Source of the DNA: Gracilaria gracilis
Taxonomy: Eukaryota; Rhodophyta; Florideophyceae; Gracilariales; Gracilariaceae
Length of the DNA: 53,863 nucleotides
Assembly (NCBI GenBank): GCA_030374805.1
Contig: JARGSG010000087.1
Span: 1 to 53,863, forward strand
Direction of reading: 5' to 3'
The position numbers were made by a program, and so were the translations under genes. Positions 39,777 through 48,746 of this stretch are shown piece by piece (the first letter of the stretch is position 1; the number at the start of each line of letters is the position of its first letter). Under the pieces are notes generated by a model. That model searched no databases, was not told where the DNA came from, and saw nothing but the letters and a program-made list of their open reading frames with translations.

Positions 39777-39873
39777 TGAGACAAGACAGGAACGATGGCT
39801 CGCCCACCGACTGACCGTCGACGGGCAAGCCCTTTATTGGGCTTGCTACGTGTCCACTAGTGGCGTGGTAACA
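39777..39873 (-). repeat. 5' LTR of copia element 2
   Basis: 97 bp, begins TGTTACC and ends TCTCA on the element strand; five substitutions relative to the other LTR, two of which weaken the first hairpin. Confidence 0.9.
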
Positions 39874-39878
39874 GATTT

Positions 39879-40772
39879 TGATGGATGAATACCACGCAGC
39901 TTTTCAGTAATACCCTGATACCCTTCGTCTAATAAAACCGCTTAAGAATTTTCATAATCTTCATTCAATTCTCCCATATCACCATACTTCAATTTTCCTT
40001 CCTCCTTTTTCTTAAGCGCTTTCTTATGGAACAATATATTTTCAACAAAAATTTCCTTGTATGCTTTAAATCCCGGGTAGTGCTCAGAAAAATTAATTGC
40101 CATTCCATTAGGTAAAACATAGACTTCTGTTTTATATCCGTATAGTTTGTGTTTTCCGCTAAAATATTTTTTAGCCTCCTGCATGTTACCACTTTGGCAA
40201 TTCGATTATTGGAATATTACATCTGTTGCACAGCTCGCAAATTTGAAATATTTAAAATTTTTGTTTTGATCAACAATTCTTGAAAACGGCCATTCCAATA
40301 AAACCTCCTGCACATATGTCTTATACATTCCATCACAGAGCATGTGAATAAATTTCATATTCATTCGCTCAAAAATATTTCCATTGATTCGAAATATTCT
40401 TCCCAGTAAGTCCCATTGTCCGCCATTTTTTAAAATCGTTAAGCACATAAATAAAATATCTTTTGGTTTCGTTTCATATTTTTTGCCATGTCCTATATTC
40501 CAAGATGCACTTATGTGTGGCTCGAAACAATTGTACATATTTTGAAACTCTTTGTCGGTAAAATTGGTTAAGCTCATTATTGTTTTAGCACCACCTCTAC
40601 AATAAAATGAATCACAGTAGGGTGCTCCTGATTCTCCATCATCGTCAGAATTTTCTACGTCTTTGGTTGTGTTGTATTTGTCAAGGTCGGCTTTGTAATT
40701 GAGGTCTATTTCGGTCAAGAGTTCCAGAGCGTTGTCTACCTGTTCGGGATTAAGGAGGTTTTGTATGTCCAT
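39879..40772 (-). pseudogene. N-terminal and central part of DDE (Harbinger-like) transposase
   Basis: ATG 40772 (MDIQNLLNPEQVDNALELL) starts a frame to 40206 ending FASCATDVIFQ, whose Asp is the probable first catalytic residue. The next frame (about 40196-39942) continues YFSGKHKLYGYKTEVYVLPN and GMAINFSEHYPGFKAYK, typical of DDE_Tnp_4 proteins. A third piece up to the copia insertion reads LLDEGYQGITEKLRGIHPSK, containing the second Asp (DEGYQG). Frame changes near 40200 and a stop at 39942 show decay. The remainder is at 35276-34891 beyond the nested copia element. N-terminal residues include an acidic patch (SDDDGESG). Confidence 0.8.
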
Positions 40773-41084
40773 GTTGAGGAGGAATGTAGTTGATATTGGT
40801 CGAATGCTTCGGTTTGTTGAAAGATCGACAAACAACGCAAAGACTTAGTATTGTATCTGTTTATGTAATAAATTGCCGAGAAGCATTTTATTGTTGTAGT
40901 AATTTTATCCTATTGCTGTAAATATGATTTGGAACGACGTCGTCTTTATTGTGCGTTAGCATTTCGTTTAGTCATCTAAATCTAGTGTCTGTGTAGTCAG
41001 AAGGCTCACTGTAAGGGCGCAGGTGCGCAAATGTATATACCTCCTGCTTTGCACGGTTATGTCCTAACAAAGAAGGAGGTCTAG
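40773..41084. other. 5' flank and right end of the DDE transposon
   Basis: AT-rich non-coding DNA. The transposon's right edge must lie between here and about 41085, but I cannot identify terminal inverted repeats. Confidence 0.4.
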
Positions 41085-41386
41085 TAGTAAGCGTGTGCGA
41101 TCCCTCAAGTTGAGTTGCCCTCAACCGCTTCTTTTTTTCCTGGAAGCAACGCAACTGGTGGCAGAGACGTTTTGTCCGTTCCGTGCTCCGGGCTTCTGGT
41201 TGATGTTCTTATTCCTTGCTCGTCCGTGATTGAATGCAAGTCTATCTATCATACTGACGTAGAAACTACGCATACCGTATCATATTCAGCCTATCTATAT
41301 TTAACCTGTCGAACCGTATCTGTTCCACGGAATGGAGATCGGCTCCAGAAAGAACGTGTTCTCCCTCTGCGGGAAATTTGCTGGTA
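41085..41386. repeat. Right half of the ~420-bp dispersed repeat
   Basis: From GCGATCCCTCAAGTTGAGTT to TTTGCTGGTA this matches 23270-23570 with a few substitutions and an 8-bp deletion near 41277. With 34560-34676 it reconstitutes the repeat interrupted by the DDE transposon. Confidence 0.85.
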
Positions 41387-41619
41387 CAATCCAGAATCGC
41401 CCGTGGCTGTTTGCCAGGCCCAAATTGTTGGCACAGGATCTCCTCGTTGAAACACCACCGCGCGCCAAGACTCCACTGATGCGGTTGGTATAACGTTGAA
41501 GCAATTGTAACTCTCCCCGCTGCCATGCCACCGCCGTTGCTGCGGTATGTCTCCAAACACGGCCGGACGTTCTGGCGCTGTTGTGGGGCTGCTTCCACAG
41601 CCCAGCGCTCTCGCGTGCG

Positions 41620-42063
41620 ATGGGCACAGCCGTCGAGAAACGCGAGCGTTCTCGCTTGGATTCGGGCGCCCAAGTGCAGTTTCCATACCACGAGGACTCC
41701 GAATCTAGTCTTGGTGAACAAACCGAGCAAGAGTGCCTCAAGAAAGGCGGTTACCACCCCGTCAAAGTAGGTAACACCTTCAAAAACGGCACTTATTGTG
41801 CACTCTGTCGTCTCGGTGTGGGCCACTTCTCCACTGTTTGGCTTTGTCTAGATAACAACCGCTTTGCTCCAGGAAACTCTTCTCGCACTCGAATTAATCT
41901 TGTCGTGGCCCTCAAGATTCAATACTCAGCTACGGACTACACTGAAGCGGCAAGAGATGAGACAGAGCTGCTGCAGGTGGTGCGTCGGAAAGACCGGTAT
42001 CGAAGAGAGTCAGTAATTTCGCTGTTGTACATCCGTGCAGTATTGTGGCCAGAAGTACAGTAG
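41620..42063 (+). pseudogene. SR-protein kinase (SRPK/Sky1) N-terminal fragment
   Basis: About 147 residues match the start of an SRPK catalytic domain: the lead-in EDSESSLGEQ, KKGGYHPVKVGNTFKNGTY, the glycine loop CRLGVGHFSTVWLCLDNN, the lysine motif VVALKIQYS and helix C (DYTEAARDETELLQVV with its Glu). It then runs into unrelated residues and stops, so the catalytic loop and C-lobe are missing and it cannot be an active kinase. SRPKs phosphorylate Arg/Ser-rich splicing factors. The fragment begins about 230 bp after the right half of the dispersed repeat. It could be the first exon of a gene interrupted by an intron, but no SRPK continuation follows before the minus-strand gene at 43815. 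Confidence 0.8.
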
Positions 42064-42375
42064 ATTGGGAGCACGGAACCTTCCCTTATTTAACCTTGTT
42101 AGATACCCTTTATGTGTGTGATGGAACCAAATCATCGCGATACAAAATATGTAAACGATAAGGTGTACTGGAGTAGACAAGGCGCGGCGCTTTTCGCCTC
42201 GCATGCGGCACGTGCCCTTGGGTTCTCGCAGTGATCTCGCTAGAAGTCACGTCTGCCGCATCATGATGATGCGTAGTACGAGGCCACCGCGATGCAACCA
42301 GTAATTTCAAACACTTTGCCGTACTATTCTCATCCAACTTGACTAATTTGCCGATGGCGAGCCACTTTGTCGCCC

Positions 42376-43815
42376 TCATGGTTTGTTTGTCGAAATCTTC
42401 AACAGAAAGCGTGTCAGTTCGTTCGCCGTCGCCACATGCTCCGCAGAGCCGCTATGTCCCAGATTCTTTCTAACTTGGCTGTCGTATGTGTTGTAGTGCC
42501 CGGCAATAAGGTCTATAAATTGGGCCTCGTTTAGATTGTCCAGCAGACTTCCACCACAAAAGGCACTGCGAAAGAGATTCATGCAGCTGATTCTCAGATG
42601 TCTACAAGAAATACTCTCGTATGTTGTGTCCAGCCTTCTCATGAACTTCTTAAATTCGTAACTGACCTTCCAAGACTCCATCGGAGCTCCAGTGATCGGA
42701 TTTACAAGTAGTCTTATTGCACTTTTCCGTCGCGGCCCCTGTTGTTTCAGTGAGTCTACGGCAGATAGTATCAGAGAAACTTGAAATTGTATTAACTTTG
42801 CACATGAGACTGGAATAGTAACTGCTGGCATCCCCGTCATCAAAGTTTTCATTCCTTTGAGAGTTGGGAGCGAAATGAATCCAACTCTCGCAGCTGTCCT
42901 TAAGATCTCTTCAAAGTCGCCGGGACTTGAACCCTGAATATGAGCCATTGCCAGTGGGCTCTGTCCTCCGGTAGAAAGGACTAGAAACGCTACAAATGCT
43001 GATGTCCAGCGTGTAACATCCACCTGCAAGTCCAGTTTCGTAAAGGCTGCTGCTTCACTTTGGCAGGGATGCAAATCCATTACCACCTGTAATATGGAAA
43101 TAGCTCTATGCATGCACCGCCTCATAGTGTTAAGCGGCACTCGCTTCAAAGGCTGACAATGTTGATGCCCACTTGAGGATCGTTGAACACGGGGAAGCGT
43201 TTCCAGATATTGACAGACACGGCTTAAAATGGACGTTTCAGCTTCGCCTTTCATGAAATCCATACCCGCTAGAGGTATTTCCCGTAAATGGCTCGCTTGA
43301 CGTACCAAAGTTCTCAAAGACCGACATTCAATTATAAACTTCAGGAAATGCTCGACCAAATCAAACATAGCAACGCAATGAAAAAGAACATCCATCTTAT
43401 AAAGATCCTTTTTGGAACACACCGCACGTGCTGCAGCTAATCTCAGAAACTGAGCGACTGTTGAACAAAGCCGTCGAAAGCCTTCACCATTCTCTTCTAT
43501 TTGATGCTTCTGCGTGGCTCTGAAGAAGATGACGTGTAGATTGCGTAGAGCAACACAGTTCTGCAACGAAACTGCAACCCCTTCATACCCCAATCGGTAC
43601 TTCCACGTCTTCGAAGTGTGCAAAAGCTTGGCATCGTCACTCGAAAAGAAATTGGGGTAGCCCATGTGCAAGTCCTGAACATACTCGTACCATTACTTCT
43701 GCTCAAAATCGCCTCGCCTAGATCTCTTCACCCACCGATCCACATTTTCGCCCGAAAGTTCCCTGAGCTCTCGAAAACTGCGTTTGAGCTTCTTTTCTTG
43801 CAAGCACAACGCCAT
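42376..43815 (-). pseudogene. Tyrosine-recombinase-like family protein, copy 1 (one in-frame stop)
   Basis: From ATG 43815 (MALCLQEKKLKRSFRELREL) a single frame runs to 42376, about 479 codons, broken by one TAA at 43693-43695. It aligns along its length with the protein at 48747-50288: a shared N-terminal block (GYPNFFSSDDAKLL, YEGVAVSLQNCVALRNL), a helical middle, and a C-terminal part WTSAFVAFLVLSTGGQSPLA, then CRHLRISCMNLF and LIAGHYNTYDSQV. The last three resemble boxes I and II and the GH motif of tyrosine recombinases, but the box I Arg is Ser here (GGQSP versus GGQRP in copy 2) and no clear nucleophilic Tyr remains at the expected spacing. I infer a Crypton-like origin; catalytic activity is unlikely for this copy. 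Alternative: an unrelated all-helical family. Confidence 0.45.
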
Positions 43816-45129
43816 GCTAATTCGCAAAGGGAGAAAGAGGAGATAGAGACGTTTGTTTGCTTCGGGTGTGCCACTTGCTAAAGACGAGCCGCTAGATCGG
43901 GGTCAATGTCCGTTGGTTAATTAGTGGTTGACAAACGATCGAACGACAGTAATATGTTTGTATTTGATGTGGCTCTACTGCAGCTAGTGTAGGGCGTTTG
44001 CCCCCATTAGATCGGGAGCCATGTACTGCAGGACTGTGCGTGACAAGCAGAGCCTTAGATATTCACCACTTGTTGCGCTGCCAATTAAACTGCTGAGCAA
44101 CTGATCGATACGGCGCAAGAAGCCTTCCCCAGCTTCGCCCAGTTCCCCAAACAAATCAAACCCGACGGCTGCAAAATCGGAAATGATTGCCTCCAACGGC
44201 TTCAATCCTTCCTTCTTTCAGCGTAACGGTTAATATTTTCAAGCGGACTGCTAAGCAGTTCCCGGAATCCATGCCGGTGATGGCAGCCCAGAGAGCTGTT
44301 GCTGCATGCAACCTGAATGAGCTTAGCTCATCATGTCGAGGGTGTTGGGCATACAGTGACGGTTTTACAGAATATTTTCCATGCCTTTGATTGCATTTCT
44401 ACACGTGGGTACTTATCCCCCTAGGTTATTTTGGTCATGTCCTTCTTGAGGTATTCTAAGTTCATACGCAAGCAGTAGTTCAACGCTATATGACGAAATT
44501 CGAACAATTGACCGCAGATTTATACAATGTTGTCACCGAAAGCACACTCGTGCGCCTTAACAGGGTCACGTAGGCGGTTCTCAGTTTTTAGCGGGACAGT
44601 TCTCCATTCAAATTTGCCGTATACAGGGATTAACAGGTTTGTGTTTCTCTGTTTGGGGCGCAAGCTGTATTCCTTCGCCGATGCAGGTTGGGCAGCATGA
44701 AGTCTTCATTTCTTCTGCCTGCCCTTTGACACTCCAACAGCATTACAGTGAGTCACAGAACAAACAATTGTACTTGAATAGCGACGACGAGAGAAGTGAA
44801 CAGCAGTCATTTCATTCCACCCACACCCTCTTGTACGGGTAGCGTTCCTAAGGTTGCATTTTATTGCAATCAGCTACCCTATACTGGACAGGTAATTGTG
44901 AGTATGCTCTGAGCGCTATGTTACCGTCACAGTTCTTGGGTCGAAATCCGAGCTCGGAGACTTTTGAACGGTTCGAAACTTTCGTAGTACGTCCTTCGGC
45001 ACGCTGAACGATACCAGGTCTAAGACATCGAGAAAAAGCTCTCCATTGCGCAACATGGACCATCGAGGGCTGTCTCTCGAAAGGGCCCGGTTGAAACAAG
45101 GGCACTGTGTACGAGTTGCGAAATGTTGA
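43816..45129. other. Mostly intergenic; one unidentified minus-strand fragment
   Basis: Apart from the fragment at 43984-44205, a minus-strand frame at 45146-44916 (GELFLDVLDLVSFSVPKDVL) looks mildly protein-like but has no identifiable family. The rest holds no coding signal. Confidence 0.3.
43984..44205 (-). CDS. Unidentified protein fragment
   Basis: About 75 codons without ATG at the 5' end: KPLEAIISDFAAVGFDLFGE, then LLSSLIGSATSGEYLRLCLS and a stop after MAPDLMGANALH. The amphipathic helices look like real protein but a stop lies just upstream and I recognise no family. It is probably a fragment of a longer gene. Confidence 0.25.
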   Translation of the reverse strand: MKPLEAIISDFAAVGFDLFGELGEAGEGFLRRIDQLLSSLIGSATSGEYLRLCLSRTVLQYMAPDLMGANALH

Positions 45130-46341
45130 ATTGGGAAAAAGGTCAAATCTTCTAGTATTCAAAGAAGCAGAGCTCAATCTGCTCAGGGTAGAAAAACAGC
45201 CTCCGAAATATACTCCAATATCCTCGTCGAGGATGTTAACAAATCATTGCATGAAGTTGTTCTTCAAGGTACGATTCCATCTGTCTTAGAATGGACTCGA
45301 AATGAAATGAACAAACAAAGCCCGTCTTCGTGTAGCTTGGCGCCCGGGGTAGGGGACGATAATTCGAAGGAATTGAGGGATAGGGAAGTCGCTCGATGTA
45401 TTCATGCCCGACACAGATTCCGCGTCATCGTATAGGGGGGTATGTGCTGGAAAAGCGAAGTGCGCCTCTGGGAAAACGTATGCTCTATGGCGGCGAAGTT
45501 GCCATCTGGTGGTCAAGCAAATATTATTTTCGAAGCAATGAGGAGATATCCGTCATCTGTGTTAATTCATTGGGGTCTGAGAACTGTCTTTGGGAAACAA
45601 ATGACTATTGGGAACGAGAAAATTAAACGGGTACCCCTCAGTCAGAATGCAGTGGCCGTGTTTAGCCCGTCCATTAACAGCAGAAAGTCTGTGAAAGAAT
45701 GGTTTGAGGACAACACGCACGCGAGAATGCAGGAACTTGTGTTTCACACGTCTGCCATCTCAGAGTATATTCTACGATGTGCCCTTTTCTCAAAACGACA
45801 GTCTAACCCTTCGGCGTTTCCTTCTTTGATTGAGGAGCGGATCCAACTCCACCGAGACCACAACGACAAGGAGGTCGTAAGCTTTTATTCTTTGGATATA
45901 CTCACGGAGCTGTCTGATGAAGACGCATCTACTTGTCTCGAGGAAGCCTTGTGAGTCGCACACGCCGCTGTTCTTGAGGGAGCACGAGCTGCATATAAAA
46001 GGTATAGGCGGAAGAGGCGTTTCGGGCGGCAGCGGGAGGAAATCAAGCTTTCAATGATGATGCAACCCTTGAAGGAGATAATGGATCGTGTCATCATGGG
46101 ATTAGAAACCAGTGTTGAAGCAGTCATTCAAATTCCCATAGAGTTCCATCTCTTTCATTCTCAAGCGTCACGGGCGTTGAGGAAGGTAGTAAGAATATAT
46201 GAAGTTCTTGGCAATATGAAAGTGAGCCAAGGTGATGGTAATGCCCAAGCAAAGGCTCCAGACGATTATAGTACATCGCACAAGAACAGCAAGCCATATA
46301 CATACACAGAACCAGAGGAGAATGAAATGGCAAGATGCTAG
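45130..46341 (+). pseudogene. Unidentified helical protein, two in-frame stops
   Basis: A single plus-strand frame is open from 45130 to 46341 except for TAG at 45433-45435 and TGA at 45952-45954. It shows steady protein character: ILVEDVNKSLHEVVLQGTIP, IIFEAMRRYPSSVLIHWGLR, QELVFHTSAISEYILRCALF, SFYSLDILTELSDEDASTCL, then a basic helix AYKRYRRKRRFGRQREEIK and EAVIQIPIEFHLFHSQASRA. I do not recognise a family; the basic helix suggests nucleic-acid binding or an IQ-like segment. No clear ATG opens the frame. It may be a decayed gene, or the N-terminal part of a mobile-element protein. Confidence 0.35.
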
Positions 46342-47430
46342 TCAACAGCACAGTGGAAATAGAACGAACACATCTTCGAAGCTTTTAGTCTTCTTGAATG
46401 CCTGATCCCAATATATCTGTCGGTGGGGGTCTTTTGTAAAGATTCTATGAGACCTTACTCCTCTTCAACGTGTTCTTCTTTATTATGGATACTATTTTCC
46501 TTAATCCCACTCTGTCCACAACACATCTGGCATGTGGTGCTCCTTCATATTTCTCCGCAGTTCCGATGCCACTATCCTCACCACCGCTACTCCTAAGCCA
46601 CACTTCACGAAGTTCTTCCGCTTAAAAATAGCAGCCATTGCGGTCATTCGCTTCACGTAGAACCACTAAGAACAACAACCAGTCCTCCAAGGGGATATTT
46701 TTCTTCACACCGGGTTAGCAGCCTGGTGGGGAAGTACTTGGAAGCTGTTTAGATGGCTGGTGTTGGACATTTGCATGGGGCTGTGGTGCGTGGTTCAAAA
46801 CAGGTGGTGCTGCTGGCGTTTGCAGGGGAAGCGAACCTTTAAGGTTGCACATAACACGGCGGCGATATTTGATACTGAGCGGTACTAAAAAGTATTATCG
46901 GATCTTGCCTGACGGCGAGGGGCTGAACTTTAGTAAATTTTGGAGACAAAATAGTCCTTACTTTTCGTACTCTTACGTTAAAATACCTCACTTTCGTACT
47001 TCACATCTCGCTCAGCTCTGAACTAGCCTCCCAGGTCCAGGGAATACGAAATTTGGTCACCAAAGTTTGGTGACCAAAATTCTCGTACTTGAGCTTGGTG
47101 CTGCGGTTAGAAAGCACTGCCCAGAAGATTACAGAATCGGCCATCAACAGTCGCCAGCCAGTTCAATGCGCATTGACAGGCATGAAATCGACACTCGGCT
47201 CCTGTACTTCAGAACGCCACACCCGAAATGAACCTACGTTTCTCTCTCCCTCCTGCGAGCAGAAAACGCCCATCTCTCCGAAGTCGCCACCTCCCGCGCC
47301 AGCCACTCTACCTTTTCAGTTACACCAACCGCTTTCAAAACTAATTCTTGCCGATCCATCGCTGAGCTACCGTGTAGGATGTTGGACGGCTTGCTTCTTT
47401 GCATCGTCGAATCACTGGTGATGTGCGTGG
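46342..47430. other. Intergenic; hairpin at 47045
   Basis: No gene recognised. The plus-strand frame 47089-47421 is Ser/Pro-rich without family features. A strong hairpin is listed separately. Confidence 0.4.
47045..47087. repeat. Hairpin, TTTGGTCACC/GGTGACCAAA stem
   Basis: The arms TTTGGTCACCAAA and TTTGGTGACCAAA are exact reverse complements separated by one base, with additional outer pairing TACG/CGTA. Each arm is itself nearly palindromic. Confidence 0.85.
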
Positions 47431-47516
47431 TGACAGAAATCCTGCTCATTTGAGACTTTCGCAAAAACAGCTTTGCTCCAGACCTGCTTTTTTACTGTCT
47501 ACGGAACGCGAAGTAT
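47431..47516. repeat. Direct repeat flanking gamma-CA-like gene, copy 1
   Basis: 86 bp closely matching 48410-48494: both begin TGACAGA(A/C)ATCCTGCTCA and end ACGGAACGC(G/A)AAGTAT. This copy overlaps the 3' end of the gamma-CA-like coding region. Confidence 0.85.
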
Positions 47517-48246
47517 CGACTGGTGGGTGCTTCGGATAGACGTATTGTCCGATTCTATGGCTTCTTTTTCCAGGAAACCGAAGCTCACTGGCAAGAACTC
47601 GTATGCATGTGAACTCGTTATTGCGTATTGGTGCTCAGCCTCTTGTCTTATTTGCGCTTGCTCGTCAGCAGTGATGTCGCGAATTTTTTGGGCTGGCAAT
47701 CCTGCCCAAAGCTCGGCTTCTGGAATAGCCACAACCTCTCCAACGTACGAACCAGGCTCTAGAACGGAATATTGCATACAACAGCACCTTCCGCGAAGGT
47801 GGAACAATGACTAACTATGTTGGATTCTTCTATTCGACAACCCTTCAAGGTTACATTGGCACCAATCAAGCAGTAATCGCCAACCCATAGTTCTGGTTCA
47901 ATTATTTGACCTGTGGCTACGGCATCGGTCGGTGACATTGTGCCTAGCACTTCACCTGCTGTTGGCACTGAGTTTTCGCCAAAGGTTGTGAGTGCGTCGA
48001 TCTGTATAAGCGCCAGACCACCACGTACCACCGCGCCGTACATTATGGCTGTGTTGTCGTTCGCGACTACCGATCCGATCACAGAAGCTGAAGGTGCCAT
48101 ATAAGCATTTGGCTGAACGTATAGTCTATGGTATTGGCATCCAACGCCATTATTGAACGATGATTGGGTCCATTGCCGCGCGGTGCTTGCTTGGTACTCA
48201 AGTGGCGGAGATGGCGCGCCGCCCATCGTTGAGTAGTACTCTGCAT
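47499..48246 (-). pseudogene. Mitochondrial gamma-carbonic-anhydrase-like protein, two frameshifts
   Basis: From ATG 48246 the frame gives a mitochondrial-type presequence (MQSTTQRWAARHLRHLSTKQ). Near 48127 it must shift by one base into the left-handed beta-helix part: YVQPNAYMAPSASVIGSVVA, IMYGAVVRG, ELWVGDYCLIGANVTLKGCR. Near 47775 it shifts again to YSVLEPGSYVG and AELWAGLPAQKIRDITADEQ, ending at 47499. This is the gamma-CA fold found on the matrix arm of mitochondrial complex I in plants and algae. All three positions where active enzymes carry zinc His (DNCxxH; GHxxxLHG) are substituted here (IGANVTLKG), so it would be a non-catalytic CAL-type subunit. A partial copy at 51017-51268 is open across the first frameshift position. 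Confidence 0.75.
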
Positions 48247-48409
48247 AGTGTATATCACCAAAAGACCGTTGCATTGTGTGGAAGTAAAATTGTCGATGCG
48301 CTATTGCTTTTTGGAGCGCGACAGAGTTTGCAGATGAAGGCGGAAACGTGATCTTAGGGAGAGGAAGAGACAAGCTCTGATTGGGCAACAGAGAGGACTT
48401 TTGAGCTCT

Positions 48410-48494
48410 TGACAGACATCCTGCTCATTTGAGACTTTGCAATCATAGATTCGCTCCAGACGCGCTCGTTTACTGTCTACGGAACGCAAAGTAT
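48410..48494. repeat. Direct repeat flanking gamma-CA-like gene, copy 2
   Basis: Partner of 47431-47516, 979 bp away in the same orientation. The pair brackets the gamma-CA-like coding region. Confidence 0.85.
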
Positions 48495-48746
48495 TGGGTT
48501 ATGTTGGCCGGGCGTTTGTCAGCGATGTACCAATATGGCTGCTGGTTTTACAACGTTTTCAGTTGGTATATCTGTCCATCCCTTATTGTGTAAACTTATT
48601 CGTACCAATTCATTGATGAACCGTCTTTCTCTACTTCACAAGTTCCGTTTAGAATGTCCAATGCCTTCCTGTTAAAGGCTATGCCCGGTAGGATCTACAC
48701 AGTGTGTGGTAGTTCGTGTCTCTACCGTCCCCCCACTATCCATCCT

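Larger units (their letters stand above)
35277..39873 (-). mobile_element. Ty1/copia retrotransposon with 97-bp LTRs, nested in a DDE transposon
   Basis: A 4597-bp element on the minus strand has LTRs at 35277-35373 and 39777-39873 (97 bp each, 5 differences, about 5%), TG...CA ends in the outer copy and a 5-bp target duplication GATTT (35272-35276 and 39874-39878). The internal region encodes gag-pol in copia order. The primer-binding site GGTTATGGGC abuts the LTR and overlaps the gag ATG. LTR divergence makes it older than element 1. LTRs this short are unusual. Confidence 0.93.

Noticed and set aside
41620..42063. Functional SR-protein kinase
   Set aside because: The catalytic loop and C-lobe are absent.
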